Below are positions 25,002 through 32,543 of a DNA stretch of 32,543 bases, piece by piece. Source of the DNA: an uncultured Opitutaceae bacterium (GTDB lineage Bacteria; Verrucomicrobiota; Verrucomicrobiia; Opitutales; Opitutaceae); assembly GCA_903862935.1 (NCBI GenBank), contig CAIOZY010000050.1, positions 1 through 32,543 of the forward strand, read 5' to 3'. The notes below the pieces were generated by a model. It did not search any database and was not told where the DNA came from. It worked only from the letters and a program-made list of their open reading frames with translations. Made by a program: the position numbers and the translations under genes. Position 1 is the stretch's first letter; the number at the start of each line of letters is the position of its first letter.

Positions 25002-26723
25002 CTACCGGTCGCCCGACTTGGCCCAGGTGTCCCTGAGCGTGATCGTCCGGTTGAACACCGGCCGGTCGGGGGTGCTGTCGGCCGAGTCGAGCGTGAAGTA
25101 GCCCAGGCGCTCGAACTGGTAGCGCTCCTCCGCCCGGGCGTCGCGCAGGCACGGCTCGAGCTTGGCCGTCACGACCTCGAGGGAGTGCGGATTCAGGGTC
25201 TGCCGGAAGTCGCCTCCGATTTCCGGGTCGGCCTGGGTGAAGAGCCGGTCATAGAGCCTGACCTCGGCCTCGAACGCGCTCGCGGCGCTGACCCAGTGGA
25301 TCGTGCCCTTGACCTTGCGGGCCGCGTTCGCCCCGCCGGCTTTTGAGTCCAAGTCGGCGGTGCACCGGATCTCCGCCACGCGCCCGGAGGCGTCCTTGAC
25401 GACCTCGGTGCACGTCACGATGCAGGCGTACTTCAGGCGCACGTCGCCGCCGGGCTTGAGGCGGAAGTACTTGGGAGGGGGGGCCTCCGAGAAGTCGTCG
25501 GCGTCGATGAAGACCTCGCGGGTCAGGTCCACGTGGCGGGTCCGCGGGTTGTCGTCTTGGGGGTTGTCGACCGCCTCGCAGGGGATCGCCTCGCCCTCGG
25601 GGATGTTCGCAATGACGAGTTTGACCGGGCGCAGGACCGCCATCCGGCGCAGGGCGAGCGCGTTCAGGGCCTCCCTGACCGTGTGCTCGAACAGGGCGAT
25701 CTCGGTCACGCTCTCGTACTTGGTCACGCCGACCGAGGTGACGAACCGGCGCAGGGCGGCGGCCGGGATCCCCCGGCGGCGGATCCCGCTGATCGTGGGC
25801 ATCCTCGGGTCGTCCCATCCGCTGACCGACTTTTCGTTCACCAGCTGGATCAGCTTGCGCTTGGAGACGATCGTGTAGCTGGGGATCAGCTTTGCGAACT
25901 CGTACTGGCGCGGAAGGGCCCGGGGAAGCTCCAGGCTCTCGAGGATCCAGTCGTACAGCGGCCGGTGCACCTCGAACTCGAGCGTGCAGATGCTGTGGGT
26001 CACCCCCTCGATGTAGTCGCTTAGGCAGTGCGCAAAGTCGTACATCGGGTACAGGCACCAGGCGTCCCCGGTGTGGTGGTGGGAGGCGTGCCGGATGCGG
26101 TACAGGACAGGGTCCCTCAGCCAGATGTTCGGAGACCCCATGTCGATCTTGGCTTTCAGAGCGCGCGCCCCGTCGGGGAACTCCCCGGCCCTCATCCGCT
26201 GGAACAAGTCCAGGCTCTCGGCGACCGGCCGGGACCGGTGGGGACTCTCGCGCCCGGGCTTGTCGGGCGAGCCGCGATACAGTTCGGTCTCCTCGGCGTT
26301 CAGGTCGCAAACGTAGGCGCGGCCCTTGCGGATGAGGGCGACGGCGTACTCATAAAGCTGCTCGAAGTAGTCGCTGGCGTAGTAGGGCGCCTCGGAGCCC
26401 GAGACGGACCGCATGCCCAAGACGTGATCGGCCCAGCCCGCGATCAGCCACCGCACATCGGTGAGGATCGAGTCGACGTACTCAACATCCTCCTTGGTCG
26501 GGTTGGTGTCGTCCATGCGCAGGTTGCACCGGCCGGCGTTCTCGCGGGCGATGCCGAAGTTCAGGCAGATCGACTTGGCGTGCCCGATGTGCAGGTAGCC
26601 GTTCGGCTCCGGGGGGAACCGGGTTACGATCCCCGGATAGCGCTTCTCGGCGACATGCTGGGACACGATGTCGCGGATGAAATCGCTCGGCGCGGGCGCT
26701 GCGGCTTCGGTGGGCTCGATCAT
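25002..26723 (-). CDS. glnS: glutaminyl-tRNA synthetase
   Basis: The 573-residue class I synthetase has RFPPEPNGYLHIGHAKSICL (HIGH at 45-48), DDTNPTKEDVEYVDSI, 'IWLRDPVLYRIRHASHHHTG' and the KMSKS equivalent VSKRKL. The C-terminal anticodon-binding beta-barrel region ('FIDADDFSE', 'YFRLKPGGDVRLKYACI') is present. It charges tRNA-Gln directly. GlnRS is patchily distributed in bacteria and is often acquired, so its presence beside AsnRS is notable. The start ATG at 26723 fits the family. Confidence 0.93.
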   Translation of the reverse strand: MIEPTEAAAPAPSDFIRDIVSQHVAEKRYPGIVTRFPPEPNGYLHIGHAKSICLNFGIARENAGRCNLRMDDTNPTKEDVEYVDSILTDVRWLIAGWADHVLGMRSVSGSEAPYYASDYFEQLYEYAVALIRKGRAYVCDLNAEETELYRGSPDKPGRESPHRSRPVAESLDLFQRMRAGEFPDGARALKAKIDMGSPNIWLRDPVLYRIRHASHHHTGDAWCLYPMYDFAHCLSDYIEGVTHSICTLEFEVHRPLYDWILESLELPRALPRQYEFAKLIPSYTIVSKRKLIQLVNEKSVSGWDDPRMPTISGIRRRGIPAAALRRFVTSVGVTKYESVTEIALFEHTVREALNALALRRMAVLRPVKLVIANIPEGEAIPCEAVDNPQDDNPRTRHVDLTREVFIDADDFSEAPPPKYFRLKPGGDVRLKYACIVTCTEVVKDASGRVAEIRCTADLDSKAGGANAARKVKGTIHWVSAASAFEAEVRLYDRLFTQADPEIGGDFRQTLNPHSLEVVTAKLEPCLRDARAEERYQFERLGYFTLDSADSTPDRPVFNRTITLRDTWAKSGDR

Positions 26724-26807
26724 GGGGGTTTACGATGCAAAGCCGGCCGCGGGGAGGCAACCGAACAATTGGAGTTTGGCCCCGGGATTTGCTAGGATGC
26801 CGGTCTC

Positions 26808-27974
26808 GTGGAACTGCCGACCATCCTGCACCTAGACGCCGACGCCTTCTTTGTGTCGTGCGAGCTGGCGAAGGACCCTTCGCTGCGGGGCAAGGCCTGC
26901 GCTGTGGGGGGGGCGGAGCGGGGTATCATCTCGTCGGCAAGCTACGAAGCGCGGGCCCGCGGGGTGTACACCCCGATGCCGACCCGCAAGGCGCTGCAGG
27001 TGTGCCCGGAGCTGATCCTGCTGCGCCACACGCGGGGCCTTTACGGCGAGGTGTCCCGGCGGATGTTCGAGCTGTGCGAGCGGGTGACCCCGATTGTCCA
27101 ACGCAACTCGATCGACGAGGGCTACCTGGACCTGTCTCCGTGCGGGTTGAGGACCGAGCCGCAGATCGAGGCGGCAGCGCGCGCCCTTCAGGCCGAGATC
27201 TGGGAGAAACTCCAGATCCCGGTCTCCCTGGGGATCGCGCGCAACAAGATGGTCGCCCAGATCGCCTCGAAATTGCGCAAGCCCCGGGGCTTTGTCGTCG
27301 TCCCCCCGGGCAAGGAGGCGGCCTTCCTGGCGCCCCTGTCCATCGGCAGGCTGCCGGGGGTGGGCGTGAAGACCGAGGCCGCGCTGGCGGCCCAGGGGAT
27401 CCGCTTCGTCCAGGACCTGTTTTCAAGGACCGAGAGCGAGCTCGCGGCGATCTTGGGCGAGGGCTGGCGCGAGATGCTGGCCCGCGCGCGCGGCGAGGAC
27501 GAGCGGCAGGTCGAGACCGCCGAGCAGGCAGCCAAGAGCTATTCCGAGCAGGTGACGTTCCCCCGGGACGTCGGGGACCCCACGGAGGTGGAGCGCGTGG
27601 CCAAGGGGATGGTGGATGAGCTCATGGCGAAGGTGCGCTCGGACGGCGCGCGCGTACGCACGCTCACGGTCAAGGTCCGCTACCCGGACTTCACCCATGA
27701 GTCCCACGCCCACACCCTGGACTCGGCCACCGACATCGAGGCCCCGTTCTACCCGCTGGTGGGGCCGCTTCTCAGGGCGGCCTGGCGCAAGCGCCGGCCG
27801 CTGCGGCTGGTCAGCGTCAAACTCTCGGGGGTCGACCCGGGGCCGGCCCAGCTGGAGATGTTCGCCCAGGCCGACGAGAAGCGGCGGCGCCTGGCGGGGG
27901 TCCTCGACCGGCTTAACCGCGGGGGGAAGGACTCCGTCGTCACGCGCGGCCACCAGTTGGGCCGCCCCACCTAG
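26808..27974 (+). CDS. dinB: DNA polymerase IV (Y family)
   Basis: The 388-residue protein (GTG start) has the Y-family palm acidic residues: HLDADAFF with D10 and D12, and SIDEGYLDLS with D103 and E104. Thumb and little-finger regions follow, and a QLEMF peptide at 348-352 looks like a beta-clamp-binding motif (Q-L-x-L-F). It carries out translesion and error-prone DNA synthesis. It stands in its own transcript: glnS diverges upstream with 84 bases between starts, and the SDR gene converges (seven bases between stops). No LexA-type operator was recognised in the gap. Confidence 0.92.
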   Translation: MELPTILHLDADAFFVSCELAKDPSLRGKACAVGGAERGIISSASYEARARGVYTPMPTRKALQVCPELILLRHTRGLYGEVSRRMFELCERVTPIVQRNSIDEGYLDLSPCGLRTEPQIEAAARALQAEIWEKLQIPVSLGIARNKMVAQIASKLRKPRGFVVVPPGKEAAFLAPLSIGRLPGVGVKTEAALAAQGIRFVQDLFSRTESELAAILGEGWREMLARARGEDERQVETAEQAAKSYSEQVTFPRDVGDPTEVERVAKGMVDELMAKVRSDGARVRTLTVKVRYPDFTHESHAHTLDSATDIEAPFYPLVGPLLRAAWRKRRPLRLVSVKLSGVDPGPAQLEMFAQADEKRRRLAGVLDRLNRGGKDSVVTRGHQLGRPT

Positions 27975-27981
27975 GCGAGGG

Positions 27982-28758
27982 TCACTTGGCCGTGTAGCCG
28001 GCGTCGACCGGCAGGTTCACGGCCGTTATGTAGGAGGAGGCGTCGCTCAGCAGAAACACGATCGCCCCGCCCAGGTCGCGGTCCCCGGCCATGCGCCCGA
28101 GCATCGTGCACTTGTTGTAGCGGTCGACGAACACCGGGTCCTGACCCGTGAAGTAGCCCCCGGGGGACACGCAGTTGACCCGCACGCCGGCCGGGCCGTA
28201 GAGGCTCGCGAAGTAGTGGGTCAGGCTGATCATCCCGCCTTTGTGGAAGAAGTAGTCCGGGACGGTTGTCATGCCGGTCCCCTCGTAGTTCGAGAAGTTC
28301 GGGCCGACGATCCCCATGATGGAGCTGATGTTGACGATGCTGCCCCCGCCGCTCTTGGCCATCACGTCGCCCACCGCCCGGGACAGGGCGAACAGGCCCG
28401 TCGCGTTGACCTTCATCGACTCCTCCCACGTGGACAGGGGGCTGTCGGGGTTGCGCATGGGCCTAAGGACCGCGTTGTTGATCAGCCCGTCGATCCGCCC
28501 GAAGCGGGAGACCAGCCGGTCGCGCAAGGCGAGGATGCTTCCCTCGTTGCCCTGGTCAAGCGACTCGGCGATGACCGAGTAGCCGCGGGCGGTCTCCGAG
28601 GCGGCGACCTTTGCCAGGGCCTCGGTGTTGCGCGAGGCCAGGACCAGGGTCGCCCCGGCCTCGGCGACCTGGGAGGCGAGCCCATGGCCGTACAGGCCCG
28701 CTCCGCCGGTCAGGAGCACGACTTTGCCGTTGAGGCTGAAGGATTCGAGGGTGTTCAT
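27982..28758 (-). CDS. short-chain dehydrogenase/reductase (third gene of an apparent operon)
   Basis: The 258-residue protein has the SDR core: TGGAGLYG (17-24), NNAV (94-97), catalytic Ser145 or Ser146 in NISSIMG, and Y169/K173 in YFFHK, with the C-terminal 'FLLSDASSYITAVNLPVDAGY' typical of the family. It belongs to the gluconate-5-dehydrogenase-like or 3-oxoacyl reductase-like SDRs; the substrate is unknown. The ATG at 28758 is used; an earlier in-frame start would add an unlikely tail. It begins 22 bases after the propeller gene stop, so the two are probably cotranscribed. Confidence 0.86.
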   Translation of the reverse strand: MNTLESFSLNGKVVLLTGGAGLYGHGLASQVAEAGATLVLASRNTEALAKVAASETARGYSVIAESLDQGNEGSILALRDRLVSRFGRIDGLINNAVLRPMRNPDSPLSTWEESMKVNATGLFALSRAVGDVMAKSGGGSIVNISSIMGIVGPNFSNYEGTGMTTVPDYFFHKGGMISLTHYFASLYGPAGVRVNCVSPGGYFTGQDPVFVDRYNKCTMLGRMAGDRDLGGAIVFLLSDASSYITAVNLPVDAGYTAK

Positions 28759-28780
28759 GGATGGGTGTATTTGAGAGAGT

Positions 28781-29746
28781 CTACTTGCGGGCAAATTTCA
28801 TCACCCGGCTGCCCCTGGGGTCTATGGTGGTCTCGGCGATGTAGATGAATCCGTCACGGTCAACCGAGATTCCGTGGGGGTAGTCCCCCTCGGGGAACGG
28901 CTTCAGGTTGCGGTCGGGGTAGTCCCCCTTGTCGGCGTCGGCCCACACCTGAGCGGGGCGCCCGCCCGGGCCGAACTCGATGATCGAGTGGTCGATCCCG
29001 CTTGAGCCGTAGTACTTGCCGTCGGGCGCCCACCACAGCCCGTCCAGCGAGTGGAGTCCGTTCCACACCTCGAGAAAATTGCCGTCCAGGTCGAAGATCT
29101 GCACCCGGTCGTTCTCGCGGTCCGAAACGTGGAGGTTGCCGTCGGAGCCGACTGCGAGCGTGTGGGGGGTGTGGAACTGCCCGGGGCCGATCCCGCGGGT
29201 ACCCCAGTCCTTGATGAATGTGCCGTCGCGGGTGAACTTTGCCACCCGGGAGTTCCCGTATCCGTCCGAGACAAAGATCTCGCCCGAGGGAACCACCCAG
29301 GTGTGGGTGGGCTGGTGGAAGTGGGTGCCGTCGCACCCCGGCACGCCGTCCACACCGAGGGTGAGGGTCAGCTTTCCCTCGGGGCTGAACCGCATCACAA
29401 GGTGGCGCCCGGTGTCGGTCACCCACAGGTTGTCCCACGGGTCGACGTGGACTCCGTGCAGGCAGTAGGCCTCCTCCATCGGCACGGGCTTCGGCCCGTT
29501 CAGGTTGTAGCCGGTCGACTTGCGGATCACTGCGGCTCCAATCACGGAGCGCAGCGTCCCGTCGGGATTCAGGGAGAACAGGGGATTGTCCCCTCGGTGC
29601 GCGACGTAGATGATTCCGCGCGAGTCCGGGACGACCATGCTCACCTTGTACAGGTGCATGGCTGAGGGCAGGCGCGGCCAGTCGGGGACGCGGACCAGGC
29701 GGGTCGAGGCGGAGTGGGGCAGGGCGGGGGCTCGGGTGGGGAACAT
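28781..29746 (-). CDS. NHL-type beta-propeller protein (amidating-lyase-like)
   Basis: The 321-residue protein contains NHL-like blades with repeating 'G-[VI]-x-V-D-x-x-[DG]-N-[LI]-[WY]-V-[TS]-D' patterns ('GVHVDPWDNLWVTDT', 'LAVGSDGNLHVSDRENDRVQIF', 'GISVDRDGFIYIAET'). These resemble peptidyl-alpha-hydroxyglycine alpha-amidating lyase and 6-bladed propeller proteins. No signal peptide is visible, so a cytoplasmic or non-classically exported protein is indicated. It lies between the M28 peptidase (22 bases upstream) and the SDR. Enzymatic activity is uncertain; binding or lactonase-type function is possible. Confidence 0.78.
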   Translation of the reverse strand: MFPTRAPALPHSASTRLVRVPDWPRLPSAMHLYKVSMVVPDSRGIIYVAHRGDNPLFSLNPDGTLRSVIGAAVIRKSTGYNLNGPKPVPMEEAYCLHGVHVDPWDNLWVTDTGRHLVMRFSPEGKLTLTLGVDGVPGCDGTHFHQPTHTWVVPSGEIFVSDGYGNSRVAKFTRDGTFIKDWGTRGIGPGQFHTPHTLAVGSDGNLHVSDRENDRVQIFDLDGNFLEVWNGLHSLDGLWWAPDGKYYGSSGIDHSIIEFGPGGRPAQVWADADKGDYPDRNLKPFPEGDYPHGISVDRDGFIYIAETTIDPRGSRVMKFARK

Positions 29747-29768
29747 GGGTCAGGGATAAAGGGAAAGG

Positions 29769-31094
29769 TCAGAGGCGCATTCCAAAGTAGGTGCGGGCGA
29801 GGCCGCGGGTCCTGGCTCGGACCGCAGCGGGCACCGCTTTTCCGAACGGCCAGACGGGGGCGTTTGCCAGCCGGAGCGCGGGCGGTAGCAGCGCATCAAG
29901 CAGGCCCGCGACCTGGCCGGCCGAGACGTTTGTGAGGGAATCCTTCGGGCCGTGGTGCTGCCAGCGGTGGCCGCCCCGGACGTTCCAGCGGTACAGCCAG
30001 ATGGCCGGCACTCCGAGGGCGGCAAAGGGGAAGTGGTCGGCATACGGGCAGACCGTGTCATCAATCCCAACGTCGCAGCCGCCGCGGCGCAGCGCCCGCT
30101 GGAAGAATGGGGCAAGCCGGGCGTGCCCGGAGTGGAACAGGCTCGTGTGGCCCAGCGGCGAGGACACCGAGTCGAGGTTGATCACCAGGCCGACGCGGCC
30201 CAGCTGCCTGCGGTGGCGCCCGACATAGCGCGCGGAGCCCACGGACAGCTGCTCCTCCGCCCCGAAGGACACAAACTGGATCGTCCGGAGGAGCGGGGGG
30301 CCTCCGGCGAGGAGCCGGGCCGCCTCGAGAAGAAAGACGACGCCGGAGGCGTTGTCGTCGGCGCCGATCGTGCCGGGCTGGGTGTCGTGATGGGCGCAGA
30401 AGAGAAGGCCAGGCAACCGAGGGTCGGTCCCCGGCAGGGTCCCGACGGCATTGGAGGACAGGGCCCGTGCGTGGCGCGCGGCCGCCGCGACCCGGGCGCG
30501 TGTCAGGCCTCGGGCCCGCCAGCGCCAGGCCGCCTGGTAGGGCACCGAGAGGACGGGAAGCGACCCGAACCGGCTCACCCAGTGGGGGAACAGGGCGTCG
30601 CCCTTGTGCCATGAAAACGGAAGCCGGTCGTCCACGCAGAGGACGGCGGCGGGAGCGGAAGCGAGCAGGCGCCGGTGCGAGTCAGGCTCGTCGGGCAGCG
30701 CCCCAAACAGGAGGGCTATCTTCCCCCGCAGGGAACCCGGCCTGAGGCGATGGGCTGCCTCGGGAAAGTCGAGCCAGGCGATCTCGCCCTCGATGGGCTG
30801 GCCCGCTGGGGTCGAGGCACTGCCCACCAGACACTGCGAGGAACAGCGGCTCCAGCGGTTTCCATCCCGGGCTGCGACCTCGGATGCGCCGGACACAAGG
30901 GTGAGGCACGGGAAGCGCTCGATCCGGGCCTCCAGGCCCGAGTCGGCCAGGCGCGCGGCGATGTACCGGGCCGCCCGCAACTCCCCGGCCCCCCCGGCCC
31001 TGCGCTCGCCGATTGCCGCGCACAGCTGCCGCCAGTGCGCGCGCAGGTTTTTCTCCGAGGCGGCGGGGCAGGGGTGGGGCTGGAGTTCAGCCAT
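29769..31094 (-). CDS. M28-family zinc aminopeptidase-like protein
   Basis: The 441-residue protein has an apical-domain-like region (about 95-200, PA-domain insert) and an M28 catalytic core. The zinc ligands are CAHHD (H235 or H236 and D237), GADDNASG (D246), FGAEEQ (catalytic E280 and ligand E281), INLDS (D308) and a C-terminal ADHFPFAALGVPAIW (His). It should remove N-terminal residues or hydrolyse similar amide bonds using two zinc ions. No signal peptide is seen in the chosen frame (ATG at 31094, MAELQPHP), which is unusual for M28. First gene of the three-gene minus-strand run. Confidence 0.84.
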   Translation of the reverse strand: MAELQPHPCPAASEKNLRAHWRQLCAAIGERRAGGAGELRAARYIAARLADSGLEARIERFPCLTLVSGASEVAARDGNRWSRCSSQCLVGSASTPAGQPIEGEIAWLDFPEAAHRLRPGSLRGKIALLFGALPDEPDSHRRLLASAPAAVLCVDDRLPFSWHKGDALFPHWVSRFGSLPVLSVPYQAAWRWRARGLTRARVAAAARHARALSSNAVGTLPGTDPRLPGLLFCAHHDTQPGTIGADDNASGVVFLLEAARLLAGGPPLLRTIQFVSFGAEEQLSVGSARYVGRHRRQLGRVGLVINLDSVSSPLGHTSLFHSGHARLAPFFQRALRRGGCDVGIDDTVCPYADHFPFAALGVPAIWLYRWNVRGGHRWQHHGPKDSLTNVSAGQVAGLLDALLPPALRLANAPVWPFGKAVPAAVRARTRGLARTYFGMRL

Positions 31095-31343
31095 AAGGGC
31101 GCCCGGATGTTTGAAAGTTCGGCCGAACCGAGTCAATCCGTCCTCCTCGCAGCCCCAAAGTTTTCCTTGGGGGAGGGTAGCCGCGTTCGCCAGGTAACAC
31201 TTATTCTTTTGCACTTCCGCAGAGGAATTCGTAAACCAACCACTGCTGATTCGCAAAGTGCTGAGAAGCGCTGCCTTGTCAAAGGCTAGGCTCCATTGCT
31301 CATCCATCCCGGTTCTTAATTCCTGATAGGGAATCTTTTCACC

Positions 31344-32543
31344 ATGAAATCCTGCCGAATGCTATCCCGCGTCCTCATCGTGCTTGCCTTGCTTGCCTCC
31401 GCTCGGGAGGCCTCGGCCCAGCAGGCTGTGTACGTGCAGAAAATGCATAATTACGTTCAGACCAACGCCTCGAGCACCGGCGACGACACGTCCGCCTCCG
31501 CGACCTGGCAGTTCAAGGTGCACATGGACTCTACGGTTACTGGGCCCTTGGCGTTTCACCTTCCGGACGGTTCCTTAGGAGGGGCGGTGACGCTCAATAA
31601 TGGCGACGGCTCGAACTACGGCTTCTCGCAGAGTTTTACGACCCAGACCGCCTTGGACGCGGCCTATCCCAACGGGAACTACACGGAGACTTTCAGCGGG
31701 CATACCTACACGGTTCCGCTGACCGGAACCGGGTTGTATCCGAGCGCGCCGGTTGGGACGGTCACCCAGACGGGATCGAGCCAGCCCACCTGGCAGGCTG
31801 GGAGCGGGGGCTATTCGGGAACCGTGACCGTGGATCCCACCAAGGCGGTGACGATCCAGTTTTCGCTCACGGACAGCGGCCCCACCGCCAACCACACCCA
31901 CATGGACATCAACGTCCAGTCGGTCGACAATTCGGGCTCGAATTACTACAACAGCGCGAGCACCAGCGACTTCAGCACGACGACGCTCTCCATGACGATT
32001 CCGGCCAATGCAATGACCTATGGCGCCACGTACACGGTCGATCTGGAGAATGACTACGGCGTGAATCTGGACCAGACGACGGCGCCCCCCTTTATCCTGG
32101 TTGGGCTGTTCGCCTCCCACACGGCTTTTCGCCTCCAGGCCGGTGCGGCGACCGCGCCGTCGATCCAGTCTCAATCGCCGCAGCCCCTGAACCAGACGGT
32201 GGCGATCGGCTCATCGGTGACCTTCCAGGTGAATGCGAGCGGGACGGCCGTTCTCACCTACCAATGGAACAAGAACGGAGTGCAGATCGGCGGCGCGACG
32301 CAGAGCAGCTACACGATCGGCTCGGTCGGAAGCAACAACGCGGGCAACTACACGTGCACGGTGAGCAACACCGCCGGCTTGGCGACGAGCAGCGCGTGGA
32401 CGCTGACGGTGACCACGAATTCTGCGCCGAGTTTCACGATGCAGCCGGTGTCGGTGACGGTGACCCCCGGCGGCACCGCGGCCTTCACGGTTGGGGTGGG
32501 CGGGAGCCCGACCCCGACCCTGCAGTGGAGCCGAAACGGTTCG
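31344..32543 (+). CDS. secreted Ig-like-domain protein, 5' part (runs off the window)
   Basis: An open frame begins at the ATG at 31344 and has no stop through the window end, giving 400 codons so far. A signal peptide (SRVLIVLALLASAREASAQ) is followed by a Thr/Ser/Asn-rich beta region of about 240 residues. A likely Ig-like domain follows, with 'VTFQVNASG', 'LTYQWNKNG', 'YTIGSV' and 'GNYTCTVSNTAG'. A second one begins near the end with 'PGGTAAFTV' and 'LQWSRNG'. These are the classic strands around W and Y-x-C. It is likely a large surface-attached or secreted protein with tandem Ig domains, common in Opitutales. The rest lies beyond the window, so any catalytic or autotransporter domain is unknown. 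Confidence 0.85.
   Translation, partial: MKSCRMLSRVLIVLALLASAREASAQQAVYVQKMHNYVQTNASSTGDDTSASATWQFKVHMDSTVTGPLAFHLPDGSLGGAVTLNNGDGSNYGFSQSFTTQTALDAAYPNGNYTETFSGHTYTVPLTGTGLYPSAPVGTVTQTGSSQPTWQAGSGGYSGTVTVDPTKAVTIQFSLTDSGPTANHTHMDINVQSVDNSGSNYYNSASTSDFSTTTLSMTIPANAMTYGATYTVDLENDYGVNLDQTTAPPFILVGLFASHTAFRLQAGAATAPSIQSQSPQPLNQTVAIGSSVTFQVNASGTAVLTYQWNKNGVQIGGATQSSYTIGSVGSNNAGNYTCTVSNTAGLATSSAWTLTVTTNSAPSFTMQPVSVTVTPGGTAAFTVGVGGSPTPTLQWSRNGS

Noticed and set aside
30604-31197. Plus-strand 197-codon frame opposite the M28 peptidase
   Set aside because: It is antisense to a gene with clear zinc-ligand motifs, and its composition reflects codon bias of that gene.

Overview
The window is a GC-rich bacterial chromosome segment. 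High GC, tightly packed genes, a secreted immunoglobulin-like-domain protein, uroporphyrinogen-decarboxylase-family and divergent glucosamine-6-phosphate-deaminase-family enzymes and stacked thioredoxin domains suggest Verrucomicrobiota, probably near Opitutales. This placement is an inference from gene style; no 16S or marker tree was available. Layout: (1) 124-2999, minus strand: an unrecognised exported protein translationally coupled to a NagB-fold protein, then a membrane-anchored coiled-coil protein built of 14-residue repeats. (2) 3251-8820, plus strand: five tightly coupled genes encoding a URO-D family protein, an epoxide-hydrolase-like alpha/beta hydrolase, a ketol-acid-reductoisomerase-like protein with changed catalytic residues, a LarA-type nickel-pincer racemase homologue with an intact cofactor site, and a cysteine-synthase-like PLP enzyme. 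This is the strongest candidate for an undescribed pathway. (3) 8846-14149: a TGS-domain nucleoside kinase, a bacterial pentameric ligand-gated ion channel homologue, a SAM methyltransferase and two small exported proteins. (4) 14150-16883: a visibly more AT-rich stretch with a GT9-like glycosyltransferase and a methyltransferase. Three copies of an intergenic repeat, each with a small palindrome, separate these genes, and the stretch ends at tRNA-Arg(ACG). It may be a transferred surface-polysaccharide fragment. (5) 16962-27974: housekeeping genes. These are a ribosome hibernation factor with a clear terminator, an SDR and an RluA-type pseudouridine synthase that overlap, an M14 peptidase, GluRS, a four-domain thioredoxin protein whose second domain has lost its cysteines, AsnRS, GlnRS and DNA polymerase IV. 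(6) 27982-31094, minus strand: an apparent operon of M28 peptidase, NHL-type beta-propeller and SDR. (7) 31344 to the window end: the 5' part of a large secreted Ig-like-domain protein.
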